Source: Entoloma clypeatum (taxonomy: Eukaryota > Basidiomycota > Agaricomycetes > Agaricales > Entolomataceae). From it: 64,000 bases of DNA. This document shows positions 9,842-20,946 of this stretch, piece after piece. How positions within the stretch are numbered: position 1 is the first letter of the stretch; every line of letters starts with the position of its first letter. The stretch is from the NCBI GenBank assembly GCA_963565915.1, contig OY751490.1, forward strand, positions 434,001 to 498,000, given 5' to 3'. A program made the position numbers and the translations under genes. The notes below the pieces were generated by a model, which searched no databases, had not been told where the DNA came from, and was given only the letters and a program-made list of their open reading frames with translations.

Positions 9842-11042
9842 TAGTGTTTAAAGGTCTGATTCAGTCCGGTTTTTGACCCTCAAAAACTAGAGACCAAGAC
9901 TGAGACCAATTTTTTGGTTCACATGATCCCGAAAAAACTGAACCAGACCGATGCAAGACCGGTGCATCAGTTCCGTTTACCTCAAGGAAGTGAGACCAGT
10001 TTAAACCAATATATTACAAGTAAAATAAGACTAAGGACACATGTGCACAGTCCAATGCTGCGCTCACATGTCATACTCCCTTAATTGGTCCTCCATGGGC
10101 TCAGCCCAGCCCCATGTGCTCTTAGGTGTGAAAGGCGGCTGTTGGGCACATGTCGTGGCAGGTGCGCAGTGCTGTAAAGCATGAAGGAAGGCCGTTGCAT
10201 GTGAAGGAAGGGCGCTGGGTGTGAGTCGCCAGCGTTGGGGACACAAGGCAGCTGTTGGGCATGAGGGGTGGCTGGTGCAGCCATTGGGCAAGCAAGATGG
10301 GCATTGGGTGTTAGAGGAGTTGGTGGGGCACTAGTCAGGGCAGTTAGGCACAAGAGGCGGCTGTTGGAGACGCGAGGGGGCCGTTGGGCATGGGTTGATG
10401 GTGTTGAGGGCCAAGGAATGGCATTGGGGGTGAAGGGACAGCGTGGCATGGGTTGATAGTGGTGGGCGCAAGTCGGGACCGCTGAGCATAAAAGACAGCC
10501 ATTGGGCATGGGTCAACAGTGTTGAGGGTGAAAGGATGGCGTTGGGGGCAAAAGGACAGTGTTGGGCATGAAAGGCGGCCATTGGGTGTGGGTTGACAGC
10601 ATTGAGGACCAAGGGACACCGTTGGGCACAAAGGGATGCTGTTGGGCATTAAAGGTGGCTGTTGGTCATGAAAGAGGGCCATTGGGCATGCGAACAGGCC
10701 ATTTGACACGAGTAGTGGCCGTTATGTGCGAGTAGTGGCCATTGGATGGATGTGGTGGCCGGGTGGAGTTGTGGTGGGGGATAAAAAAAGGGTGGGAAGG
10801 TTTGGCTGGCAGTTATGGTTTGACTTTCAGTGATTGCCAAGCATGCTTGGCAGTCAAGGCCGAGAAATGCACATTGTTGAAAATCATGCCCTCAATGCCC
10901 AAACTGTGGCACCACAAGTCCCAAAACTAATTCTTACCTTGGGTAGAGATGTTTAGCAACTCATAATGAATGTATATACAGTTAGATACATGAGCTATGT
11001 GTGGTAGAAAGTCTGTACTTCAAAATGATACATCCAAACACA
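9842..11042. mobile_element. Minisatellite-bearing hAT-like element A, partial
   Basis: Left end TAGTGTTTAAAGG matches the left end of element B (11237). A ggttcggttttt-type subterminal region follows, then a minisatellite (10130-10770), then a conserved 250 bp segment (10780-11040) that also occurs in B at 11845-12120. The right end is missing. The MITE at 9398 is inserted in the first bases of this end. No gene is supported; open frames here follow the minisatellite period. Confidence 0.65.
10130..10770 (+). repeat. Minisatellite, GGCNGTTGGGCATGA-type units
   Basis: Degenerate tandem repeat of about 25-35 bp units around the core gccgttgggcat. The same core, or its complement atgcccaacggc, recurs in arrays at about 2310, 11460, 12895 and 40430. 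Confidence 0.85.
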
Positions 11043-11236
11043 CTGTAAATTGTGATTAGTCTTTAAAGGTTAAGTCCAGTCCGGTTATTTGATTCAAAAA
11101 CCCATAACCGGTTACAACAATCTTCGACCAGCTTATTAACCTAACTGAACCACTGTTAACCAGTTGTTCTTGGTTATAACCCAACCGGGTAGGGACCTAT
11201 GATAACCATTCAATAACTGTCAATAGATAGTAATAT
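11043..11236. repeat. Related element end fragment
   Basis: Starts TAGTCTTTAAAGGTT and has a subterminal ccagtccggttat region, a variant of the ends of elements A and B. It carries ggttaaccgg-like inverted motifs and no gene. Its other end was not found. Confidence 0.4.
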
Positions 11237-11459
11237 TAGTGTTCAAAGGTTTGGTTTGGTTCGGTTTTTTGCCTCTGAGATGGATGGACCGAGACCGAGA
11301 CCGGTCTTTTGATACCACAAAAGTGTAAAAGCCCGGACCAGACCCACAGAGGCTGGACCGAACCGGTCTGAACCGGGTTTGTATTATATATTGTGTCTAA
11401 ATATATACATGCTGTATATAATGTCAGTGGGCGTGAGTGGGAGGGCGTTGTGCCCGAGG

Positions 11460-11830
11460 GGGACCTTGGGTGCAAAGGGCGGCCGTTGGACATGATGGGC
11501 GGCCATTCGGCACGAAGGGAGGGCGCTGGGCATTAAAGGGCGCTATTGGGCACAAGAGGGGCTGTTGGGCGGTAGAGGAGGCTGTTCAGCATGATGGGCG
11601 GCTGTTGGGTGCATGAAGGGTCCGTTGGGCGCACAGGGAGGCCTTGGGCATTAGAGGGGGCCGTTGGGCGCTAGTAAGGGCCGTTGGGCATGCAAGGGGG
11701 CTGTTGGGTGTGAAGGGGCATTAGAGAGGGGCGTTGGGCGCGAAGGGAGGCCGTTGGGCATTAGAGGGGGCCGTTGGGCACGAGGGGCGGCCATTGGGCA
11801 GCGGTGGTGGCCATTGGGCAGAAGTGGAGC
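11460..11830 (+). repeat. Left minisatellite of element B
   Basis: Tandem ggccgttgggcrcnaggggc units of about 25-35 bp. Same core as the right array but in the opposite orientation. Confidence 0.85.
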
Positions 11831-12894
11831 CAGGTGGAGTGGAGGTGGGGGGATAAAAAGAGTGTGGGAAGATTTCGCTCGAGGTCTGATTTATGGTTCG
11901 ACTTTCGGCAATTGCCAAGAGTCCTTGGCATGAATGCCGAGTGACATGCATTGTTGAAAATCATGCTGTTGATGCCCAATCCGTGGCACTGGAAGTCCTA
12001 AAAATAGTTCTAAACCTATGTAGAGATACTTACAAGCTAATAGTAAGTATTTAAACAATTAGATACATGAGTAGAAAGTCTGTACTGCAAAATGATACAC
12101 AAAACACACTGTAAATCATGATAAACAGTGCATCATGAGTTCCCTCAAACACAAAAACCAGTATTTTCTTGCTTCCTCCTTTCCACAACCACTTTAAACT
12201 ACTTGTAATATATATATGCTATTGAATCATTGTATGTGAACCTATTGAGACCCTTCAAATAAAATTAAAGGACTTCCTAAGGTGAATATGAGCAAAGATA
12301 GGTCAAAAATTTCACCAAAAACTTTTATTTCAGGATTGGATTCTCCTCATTCAGGGGACCTCCCAGCACCTTCATTTTTCAAATTTGCTTCATTCATTAG
12401 GGAGATATAATACTTTTACTGAAATGAGTACATTTGATTATCCCTATCTGATCTGGACTTCTAAAATTTATATAAGGTGTTTCAGAAGGTGAATACATAT
12501 CCCATGTATAGTTCTATTACCTCAACCTACTATTAGACTATGAGGAAGGGGCCGCGCGCACCTGCGCAATGCATTCTGCACCTTGTTTACTATTATTTGG
12601 TGGGAGCACCGCATCGCTATTTCATGAAGTCCGTGGCGAAATTTCACAAAATAAATACATAGAAAGTGACATATGATGCTATAATACTTAATTGATATTG
12701 TGCACAAACTGTTGCTCCTGTGTAAGACATGTAGGCAGATGTGCGATGTTTTTTGTAAGTGTGTTTACATTTATTTGACACATTTGATGTGCGCGTGATG
12801 CACATCCAAACGAGGGCAGACGCAGGCTCTTTGCCCTTGTTTGCTTTTCTGGGCCAAACCCTTTGCCCAGTTTGCCATCTGACTCTGATGCCCA

Positions 12895-13220
12895 GCCCTC
12901 TCATGCCCAACAGCCCTCTCTCTCGCCCAACGGTCTCGACTCACGTCCAACAGCCCTCACTCGTGCCCAATGGCCCTTTCTCATGCCCAATGGACCTCTC
13001 TCGTGCCCAACGGACCTCTCTTGTGCCCAACAGCCCTCTTTCTTGCCCAACGGTCCCAACTCATGCCCAACGGCTTCGACCCATGCCCAACGCCCACCAC
13101 TCGAGCCCAATGGCCCTCCCTCATCCCCAACGGCCCCCACTGTTGCCCAACGGCCTCGACTCATGCCTAACGCCCTCCCTTCATGCCCAACGGCCTCGAC
13201 TTGCACGCAACGGCCACCAC
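12895..13220 (-). repeat. Right minisatellite of element B
   Basis: Tandem ctcatgcccaacggcctcgac units of about 21-30 bp, inverted relative to the left array. Open frames here only reflect the repeat. Confidence 0.85.
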
Positions 13221-13428
13221 TTGAGCATAATGTAGACCCTGTATTAGCACCCAAAATACCGGTTCAGACCGGTCTTCAAAAAAAAAAATTTTGTCGAGAC
13301 CGAAGACTGGGGCTGTCCCAATTTAGCAAGACTGAGACCGTGGTCTCGGTCTATTTTGGTTCATTTTTTGGTTCAGTCTGGTCCAGTTTCAGTCCTATTG
13401 GACTGAACCTTGAAACACTAAGTAATAT

Positions 13429-14483
13429 ACTAATGGTAGCGAGTTCCTCAAGTTGTTTGCCGACAAAGTCTCAGCCAATGTTGGACAACAACAAAGAAAC
13501 GAGCATAAATCACGCAGACAACATGCATGATAGTAAGAAAGCGGCTGGCATAATATTAATTGTAGGAGTAGTCATACATGTTGCAGTAGAGCAAGTAATC
13601 TGTCAGAGTCCTGAAACAATTGATGTAAGTATTGAGACGGAAATGAAGAGGAATCACACACACCTCCGTGCAATTCATCCAGGCATTTCCACTGCTCGTC
13701 TCCGGTCTAAGCCGCAAAACAAGACCCACTAATGTGTATCGTTGTCATTGGCCCAAAATCCACTGCAATTTAAACTTGCGGAATTGCAGGATGGGCAGGA
13801 CGGGCAAGGGAGAAAGCAGGGGACGGAAGAGTGTCGTTGGGACTGCTGGGAGGATTGTTGTGAGTTTACAGCAAGGAAAGATAAGAAAACCTAACATGTA
13901 TCATTGACAATGAGCGCTGTCCGCCAGCGAAAACACAGGGGACAGGACCGTATCAATGCTGGGTGACAGCCTGTGCTCGCCAGCTGGAACAGGAGGGCAT
14001 TATTGCTGGGCGACGGCCTGTGGTTGCCAGCTGGGGGCTTCAGGTGAGTGTGTGAGAGAGGGTGAGGGGATGGGACGTGCTCAAGCCCCTGTGCCATGTC
14101 AACAAGTCAAATGATCCAAATATCCAAATATGGACATGGTGGGCGGTGGACTCGGTTATTGGCACCTCGACATCACGATATGATGGTACCATAGACCTGC
14201 CAAACAGGTGTGGTATGGCAGCTCCATATGCCTGGATTTGGCTCTAACCCACACACTGCCAATAATAGCTCAAATAATCCTGGATTTTACTTATTGAGAA
14301 ACCCCCCAAAATCGTAAGGTCCCCATCAGTTCTCTTTGCTCCGTTCGGAACATGGTTGCCAGCCATCAACACTCTCCGCAATAAGTCCCCCGCCCATCAT
14401 CCCGACCCATCTAACGCTCACCCGTCATCGAAGTGTTGCCAACTTCGCTCCCACACCGCTCCCATCCATCAATCCCTTCTGGA
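13429..14483. other. No gene seen
   Basis: No supported gene. A short direct repeat is present near 13960 and 14008 (gctgggtgacagcctgtg... and gctgggcgacggcctgtg..., each followed by gccagctgg). Confidence 0.4.
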
Positions 14484-14737
14484 CGGCTCCTCCCCTCGTT
14501 AGGCGGCCCTCCAGTCCACTCCCACGCCCTCCTCCCATCAAACCTGTCCATCGAACCCTTCTCAATGCCACCTCCCCTCGTTTGGCGGCCCTCCAGTCCA
14601 CTCCCACACCCTCCCCTCCATCAACCCCTTCTCAACCGCTCCTCCCCTCGTTTGGTGGCCTTCCAGTCCACTCCCATGCCTCTCCCCCATCAAACCTGTC
14701 CATTGAACCCTTCTCAATGCCACCTCCCCTCATTAAC
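14484..14737. repeat. Tandem repeat, about 3.3 units of 70-85 bp
   Basis: Units begin cctcccctcgttnggcggcc and end in ccttctcaaccgct or ccttctcaatgccac. Unit lengths alternate. It lies immediately left of the Gypsy 1 insertion. Confidence 0.75.
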
Positions 14738-14749
14738 ACCGCTTCCCAT

Positions 14750-15117
14750 TGTTACGGACTAACGACTACGGACGTATACGCTTACGTTTTCACTTTTACT
14801 CATCGGCCCCCGCTTACACATATCGTATTATACTTTATTTCCTTTAGTATACTTCGCTCCCGCGCTGACTCGCTTTCCGCAGCGGTCTGACTCATTCCGC
14901 AGTCGTCTTACTCAGACGCACTGCCTTCCGCAGTTATCTTACTCAGATACACTGCCTTGCGCAGCACTGACTCATATGCTATCGCCTATAGTCAGTACCT
15001 ATATAAACCCTTTGTACTGTAGCTAGATTCCTTAGATTTAGCAATCACATTGCTCTTCGCCTTTCCATCTTCCTGCATACTCTGCCCGAACCTTGGAACG
15101 GTTTTTTACGCATAACA
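14750..15117 (+). repeat. Gypsy 1 5' LTR
   Basis: Starts TGTTACGGAC, ends GCATAACA. Contains the promoter-like cctatataaaccc near 14998. The first half has repeated ttccgcag/actcagac units. Confidence 0.95.
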
Positions 15118-15127
15118 AGTTGCTAAA

Positions 15128-16775
15128 TCTCGTTAGGTTCGCCCAGAGCGAAGAGAGCAACTACCAGACGAGTCAAGACGTCGCGCTTCTTTGAAGACTT
15201 CACCAGTAACCCATTCGCCTCACCAGAAGCCCGACAGGAGGAGCTAAGTCCTCGAGACAGTATCGATTTTACACTCATCCAGCAGTACATCGAATCGGAG
15301 ATCCGTCGCATCCTACAGCAGGTGCTTGACGAAGAACTAGACAACGACGAGCATCGCCCCCACGGCGAGATAGCAGAGAGCATCCATCTTGCTCGACAAC
15401 ACCAGATCGCGCGCTACAACGCCCGACAGAACGAACTCGAAAGCTTTCGCGTTCAAGAAGGACCTCAGACAGGTCGGATCACAGAGATCAGAGAGTTTAT
15501 CGGTGTCCAGACAACCGTTATCAGAAGATTGATTAGGACGCTCACATTGAGACGTCCCAGAGCCGCATCACCACGTCTTACTCGAAGCAGCAGATCTACG
15601 CCCACTTCACCACCAACGAGCAACAGACCGAGTACAACCGTTGGGCACGAAACGAGAGACTTGACCCCTTCTCGCGACCAACAGACGCGCAGGAACAGAG
15701 ATTCCTTAGAGATCTACAGAGGAAATATCCCGAACGTTTTGCCACCGATTCCGCCGACGAGTCCCCTGACGAATTTACTTTTGACTCCGCGCAGTCAGAT
15801 ACCGAACAGACGCCTAGAACAGGGACTAATTTTCAACCCCTACCTGTATCCCGAACCCCATCTTCATCCCAACAACCCGACACCTCTCCTACTCCGCAGG
15901 TTCTAGACATGGCAGAAGCACCGACAGTGCAAACGATGGATACATCCAAGATCATCAAAGATCCTGGGATGTTCAAAGACAGACACACCTTTGACGAGTG
16001 GTGGAAAGCCACCAAACTATACATCAGGTTCCAGAAGGGCCTGTCCGACGATCAGAAGATCCTGGCGGTGTTATCCCGCATGATGGAAGGGTCCGGTAAA
16101 CACTGGGCCAGCAACAAGTTAGACGATCTTGCCGCCGATGGCGAAAACATCACCTGGTTAGGGTTCTCAGACGACATCGCTACGTGATTCTCTATTGCCA
16201 ACAAGTCAACAGCGGCCAAGGCGAGACTCGAAGTCCTGAAACAGGAGAAACGCACCATTGACGAATTCTTGGACGAATTCGAAGAGATCCTGAAGCTGTC
16301 AAACCTTGGCGAAGAAACTGGGAAATACATCCTGGAAAAGAACGTCAACCGCAGAATTTCTGAACAAGTGGCTACCGATGGCAAGACGTACACCGATTAC
16401 GCAAAGGAGATCCGAAACAAGGGACGACAGATGGAGGGACATGCATTAGTCATCCGAGGGGGTGGCAACACACGCACCGGATCGGGCACCACTTATGGTG
16501 GTCAAGGCAAAGCCATGGAGATCGACAAAGCAGGAGTAGCCCGTTGCTACAACTGTCAGCGCTTTGGTCACCTTGCCAAAGACTGCAAAGCCCCAAAGAA
16601 GAAAGATGGTCGTAAGTGTTTCAACTGCGACCAAGAAGGACATATCGCGCGCAACTGCCGCAAGCCGAAGAAGAACTCTGGAAAGATTAGGAAGGTGTCT
16701 GATGGAGATACCGATGACGATGAAACCATCACCATAGAGACCGATGAGAAGGATTTTCCCGAAGGGTCCGATTAA
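15128..16775 (+). pseudogene. Gypsy 1 gag with a frameshift and an in-frame TGA
   Basis: Capsid/nucleocapsid gene. An upstream open frame (TSRFFEDFTSNPF, then LIQQYIESEIRRILQQ) has no early ATG, and near 15570-15600 the sensible frame shifts to YAHFTTNEQQTEYNRW. The next clear Met is at 15909 (MAEAPTVQTMDTS), which could be a real start. The capsid core (TFDEWWKATKLYIRFQKGL, then IDEFLDEFEEIL) is interrupted by TGA at 16185-16187. Two CCHC zinc knuckles follow (CYNCQRFGHLAKDC and CFNCDQEGHIARNC), then an acidic tail. The stop means this copy makes no full gag unless read through. Confidence 0.85.
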
Positions 16776-16816
16776 ACGACGCTAAGTCGCGACCCTTATC
16801 CATTAAACGAACTCGC

Positions 16817-19800
16817 TTGCCTGGTGCAGTTACAGACAATATAACTTATGTTATCCCTGCAAAGCGAGCTGTTGCGTCAACTAAGATTGTCAAGGGAGAT
16901 AAACCTCCGAAACGACGAGAGATCAAGCTGCAAGCTCAGATCAAAACACGACGAGGACCAAAGGCCATTCGACCCGAGGTCGATAGCGGATGTGAACGCA
17001 CATGTATCCATCCCAGAATAGTACGGGAACAGAACCTTCCCACACGTGGAATAAAGCCCATATCAATCCTAAATGCGGATGGATCGCCGAACCGACAACA
17101 GAAAGCAGAAAAACTTGCCGAAGTTAAGCTGGACTTAGGAACACACCAGGAAACCATGGAAGCAATGGTATTGGACATTGGGAGAACGGATATGCTTTTG
17201 GGACATGACTGGTTGGTGCACCACAACCCTACAATCAATTGGACGACCGGCGCCGTAACATTCAACCGGTGCCCATCAACGTGTCAAACCAAACACTCGG
17301 TTTTCAGGGTTAACCCTAATGGTCGCAAACATCGGGTTCGCATGGTGGAAGTACGAGACAAGGACGCACCCAAGAAATCGAATCAGAAATGGAAGCCCGG
17401 AGACCCCATATTGGAAGCAGTTACTCCCACACCACCTCCCACAACCAAACGACCCTCATACGTTGAACGTTTTGCCCATCTTTTTGAAAAAGAAAACTTT
17501 GATAAGATCCCAAAGGAAAGGGAATGGGACCACGGCATCGAACTTACACCGGACGCACCAAAGGAGCTAGGGGGAAACACGTACCCTATGACCCAAAAGG
17601 AGCAAGAAGAACTGGACGAATTCATCGATGAAGGCCTGGCAACCGGAAAGATCCGACCGTCCAAATCCCCTTATGCATCACCCTGCTTCTTCATTAACAA
17701 GAAAGACGGTTCCAAACGATTGGTACAGGACTATCGCACGGTTAACAAATTTACGGTTAAGGACAAATTCCCACTCCCACGCATCAACGACCTCTTGGAT
17801 GTATTAAAGGACGCAGTCTACTTCAACAAAATGGACATCATGTGGGGATACAATAATGTGCGGATCAAAAAGGGTGACGAATGGAAAGCCGCCTTCTTGA
17901 CCAGCCGAGGATTGTTTGAACCATTGGTCATGTTTTTCGGTCTCTGCAATTCCCCGGGAACGTTCTCTCGGATGATGGCCAGCCTATTCAGGGATCAGAT
18001 CCGTCGGCGCATCTGTGTGATTTACATGGATGACATAGTGGTTATTGGTAAAACCAAGGAAGAACTCGCCCGGAATACCGAGGAGATCTTGCAGATCCTG
18101 TCGGACAATGACTTGTTCCTAAAGGAGAAGAAGTGTCTTTGGGAAGTAACGAAATGCCCCATATTGGGATATGTCGTTGGTGAAGGACGTGTCGAGATGG
18201 AAACTGAAAAGGTGGACACAATCCGGAACTGGCGAGTACCCACATCAAAAAAAGAAGTCCAGAGGTTCCTGGGATTTGCCAACTTTTATCGACGCTTCAT
18301 TGAAGGATACTCAAACATCGCAAAGCCACTCACGACACTTACGGGAAATACAGCATTCACATGGGGACCAGCGGCGCAAGAAGCATTTGAAGGTCTCATA
18401 CGGGCAATCACGACAGCACCAGTCTTGGCATTGCCCAAACCGGATGGACAGTTCAGGGTTGAAACCGATGCATCGGGTTATGCAATTGGAGCGGTACTCT
18501 CACAGAAACAAGACGACAAGTGGCATCCTATCGCGTTCTTGTCGCGGACCATGTCCGCGGCCGAACAGAATTACGAGATCTATGACAAGGAACTCTTGGC
18601 AGTCATGGAAGCACTGAAGGACTGGCGACATTATCTACTTGAAGCCAAGGAACGTTTCGAGATCTTAACCGATCACAAAAACCTGGAGTATTTCCGGCGT
18701 CCTCAGGACCTAAACCAACGACAGAGGCGCTGGAAGATGAAGCTACAAGACTATGACTTCGAATTGCGACATGTACCTGGGAAGACAAATGCGAAAGCAG
18801 ACATCCTGTCACGTTTGCCCTGGTATGAGACGGAACTCGAGCCGCAGGACAGCGACCAAATGCTCAAGGAGGGGCTATTTTTGAAACGATTGGAATCAGA
18901 AGATGTGATACAAATGGAGATGTTCATGGAGGAACAATTCTTTGAAGGGGGTGAAACATCTGATTCCATCAAAATCGGAAACATCACAACCATCGAAAAC
19001 CCATGGATCGTACGCATCAAGGCCTCGAATCGCATGGAGACAGAAGTAGCCCAGGGTCTGAAGAAGAATCCTCACTGGTACCAGCAGGAAAATGGCATCA
19101 CCTACGCAGGAGAACGAGTCTATGTTCCACCAGACCCACAATTGCGCCAAGAACTGATGTTTGAAGCGCACGACGCACCAGTGGCAGGACACCCGGGACA
19201 GTATCGAACACATGAACTTCTCACTTGCACCTACTGGTGGCCCACCATCCTACATGACGTAAAGAAGTATGTGAAAGGTTGTGACACCTGTCAACGCAAC
19301 AAGATCAGCCGCCAAAGGAGACACACCCCTCTGCACCCTAACGCCGCGCCAAGTCAACCATGGGAAGACATAGGGATTGACGTCGTGGGACCGATACCAG
19401 AATCTGATGGGAAGAACGCAATTCTGGTCATCACGGACAGACATTCAAAGATGCTTCATCTCATCCCGACAACCGTGGAACTATCGGCTGAAGGATTAGC
19501 CAAGATCTATCGGGACCAGATATGGAAACTTCATGGAATTCCCAAGAAGATCATCAGCGATAGGGGACCGCAGTTCGCCGCGAAGTTTATGGAGATACTT
19601 TGCCGCATGTTAGGGATCAAAAGAAATCTGTCCACTGCGTACCATCCACAGACTGATGGACAGGCCGAACGATCGCATCAGGAAACCGAGGTGTTCTTAC
19701 GAAACTTTGTCAACCATCTACAAGATGATTGGGCGGAATGGATCGCAATCGCAGAATTCCAGTACAATGACAAAGAACATCAAGCGACAAAGCACACACC

Positions 19801-20425
19801 ATTCTATCTCAACTACGGTCTGCATCCTTGGAAGGGAGAACTTGTGTTGGAAGACACCAATCCGGCAGCAAACGACTTCTTGAAAAAACTCAAACAGGCA
19901 CAAGAAGAAGCCAACGCAGCACTTAAACAGGCACAGGATCAGATGAAGAAGACAGTTGACACACGACGAAGCCCGTCTCGAGATTACCGCATCGGAGACA
20001 AGGTGTGGCTGGAAGGGACTAACATCAGGACTGATCGTCCCTCAAAGAAACTTGACGCCCTCCGACACGGACCGTTCAAAGTCCTAGAGAAGAAAGGAGC
20101 TAGCGCATACCGTCTTGATCTTCCCAAAACCTGGAAAATGATCCACCCTGTGTTCAACGAAACCCTGTTATCGCCATACGAAACCCCGAAGTATGCCATT
20201 CAGAAAAAGAAACCAGCCCCTGATCCGATCATCGTCGAAGGACGAGAAGAATACCATGTCTCCACGATCCTGGACTCTCGAAAATTCCGCGGAAAGATCC
20301 AGTACCTTGTCCAATGGGAAGGGTATGGCCCAGAAGAGAACACGTGGGAACCTCGGACTAATGTTCAGAACGCTCAAGACTTGATCCGAGACTTTCATCG
20401 GCAAAATCCATCGCGTCCACAATAA
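16817..20425 (+). CDS. Gypsy 1 pol polyprotein, 1,202 aa, intact
   Basis: Uninterrupted retrotransposon polyprotein. In order: aspartic protease (PEVDSGCERTCIHP near residue 55, with MLLGHDWL downstream), reverse transcriptase (YMDDIVVI near 410 is the catalytic motif), RNase H (VETDASGYAIGAVL near 550), integrase zinc-binding HHCC (HPGQYRTHELL and CDTCQRNK), integrase core Asp in VITDRHSKM, Asp in IISDRGPQF, Glu in QAERSHQETE, and a C-terminal chromodomain (YLVQWEGYGPEENTWEP) that targets chromatin. It lies downstream of gag; how it is translated is not clear, perhaps by frameshift or reinitiation. Start taken as the first Met of the open frame, but the frame is open upstream. Confidence 0.96.
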   Translation: MPGAVTDNITYVIPAKRAVASTKIVKGDKPPKRREIKLQAQIKTRRGPKAIRPEVDSGCERTCIHPRIVREQNLPTRGIKPISILNADGSPNRQQKAEKLAEVKLDLGTHQETMEAMVLDIGRTDMLLGHDWLVHHNPTINWTTGAVTFNRCPSTCQTKHSVFRVNPNGRKHRVRMVEVRDKDAPKKSNQKWKPGDPILEAVTPTPPPTTKRPSYVERFAHLFEKENFDKIPKEREWDHGIELTPDAPKELGGNTYPMTQKEQEELDEFIDEGLATGKIRPSKSPYASPCFFINKKDGSKRLVQDYRTVNKFTVKDKFPLPRINDLLDVLKDAVYFNKMDIMWGYNNVRIKKGDEWKAAFLTSRGLFEPLVMFFGLCNSPGTFSRMMASLFRDQIRRRICVIYMDDIVVIGKTKEELARNTEEILQILSDNDLFLKEKKCLWEVTKCPILGYVVGEGRVEMETEKVDTIRNWRVPTSKKEVQRFLGFANFYRRFIEGYSNIAKPLTTLTGNTAFTWGPAAQEAFEGLIRAITTAPVLALPKPDGQFRVETDASGYAIGAVLSQKQDDKWHPIAFLSRTMSAAEQNYEIYDKELLAVMEALKDWRHYLLEAKERFEILTDHKNLEYFRRPQDLNQRQRRWKMKLQDYDFELRHVPGKTNAKADILSRLPWYETELEPQDSDQMLKEGLFLKRLESEDVIQMEMFMEEQFFEGGETSDSIKIGNITTIENPWIVRIKASNRMETEVAQGLKKNPHWYQQENGITYAGERVYVPPDPQLRQELMFEAHDAPVAGHPGQYRTHELLTCTYWWPTILHDVKKYVKGCDTCQRNKISRQRRHTPLHPNAAPSQPWEDIGIDVVGPIPESDGKNAILVITDRHSKMLHLIPTTVELSAEGLAKIYRDQIWKLHGIPKKIISDRGPQFAAKFMEILCRMLGIKRNLSTAYHPQTDGQAERSHQETEVFLRNFVNHLQDDWAEWIAIAEFQYNDKEHQATKHTPFYLNYGLHPWKGELVLEDTNPAANDFLKKLKQAQEEANAALKQAQDQMKKTVDTRRSPSRDYRIGDKVWLEGTNIRTDRPSKKLDALRHGPFKVLEKKGASAYRLDLPKTWKMIHPVFNETLLSPYETPKYAIQKKKPAPDPIIVEGREEYHVSTILDSRKFRGKIQYLVQWEGYGPEENTWEPRTNVQNAQDLIRDFHRQNPSRPQ

Positions 20426-20540
20426 AAGAACAAACTTTGAGCCATTTTCCACATCGACTTCTGTCACATCGAGTTCCCCGCTCCAACTCTTCTCGCCCAA
20501 CACGCCGTTCTTCTTATACCTTTCAAACATCATTTCTGCC

Positions 20541-20909
20541 ATGTCCAACATCACCGCCACCTCCACCGACAATTCCGATATCAACCCCACCATCACCACC
20601 CTCATCGGCGAAGCGCTCTCCATGCGCGACCAGATCCATGCGCTCGAAACTTCCGTCGCCGACATCCTCCACCGGCAGATGCATATCCGCCTTCATACCC
20701 TCTCCGATTTGCCAACCACCCCCATCGCCGAGGAGAAGCTCATCCTCAAAAACTATACCAACACCCTTGCTGTCGAGAACCGACGCCTTCGCCTCGCCGT
20801 TCGAGGTTTAGAGTTTGCCATGGCGGTAAACGATGAACTGATAAAGGATTGGGGTAACCGAGTTGACCCTGCCTGGGCCGATCCAAATGGCAACGATGGA
20901 TGGGAGTAG
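20541..20909 (+). CDS. Gypsy 1 accessory ORF after pol, 122 aa
   Basis: Small intact ORF between pol and the 3' LTR, starting 113 bp after the pol stop. It begins MSNITATSTDNSDINP, is predicted helical (SMRDQIHALETSVADILHR and NTLAVENRRLRLAVRGLEF look like coiled-coil segments), and ends in an acidic DPNGNDGWE. No transmembrane stretch, so it is not an obvious envelope protein. No family recognised. The longer post-pol ORF of Gypsy 2 also starts MSN, but otherwise I see no clear similarity. Confidence 0.6.
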   Translation: MSNITATSTDNSDINPTITTLIGEALSMRDQIHALETSVADILHRQMHIRLHTLSDLPTTPIAEEKLILKNYTNTLAVENRRLRLAVRGLEFAMAVNDELIKDWGNRVDPAWADPNGNDGWE

Positions 20910-20933
20910 GTAGTCTGTGAGGACACAGACCTT

Positions 20934-20946
20934 GAGGAGGGGAACA
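20934..20946 (+). other. Gypsy 1 polypurine tract
   Basis: gaggaggggaaca directly before the 3' LTR, the usual place of the plus-strand primer. Confidence 0.75.

Larger units (their letters stand above)
11237..13420. mobile_element. Minisatellite-bearing hAT-like element B, complete 2.18 kb
   Basis: Flanked by the perfect 8 bp duplication AGTAATAT (11229-11236 and 13421-13428), the hallmark of hAT insertions. The ends are inverted: TAGTGTTCAAAGGTT at the left and AACCTTGAAACACTA at the right. Inside each end lies a gaccgagaccgg-type zone, then a minisatellite in inverted orientation (11460-11830 and 12895-13220). The core (about 12120-12890) is AT-rich with no supported gene. Non-autonomous; any transposase must come from elsewhere. 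Confidence 0.85.

Noticed and set aside
12863..13732. 289-codon frame over the element B right array
   Set aside because: It crosses the array and the element border (13420); no domain, no start context.
14336..14890. 184-codon frame left of Gypsy 1
   Set aside because: Covers a tandem repeat and runs into the Gypsy LTR.
15322..15906. 194-codon frame as a separate gene
   Set aside because: Its first half is the gag leader frame and its second half is out of frame with gag; not an independent gene.
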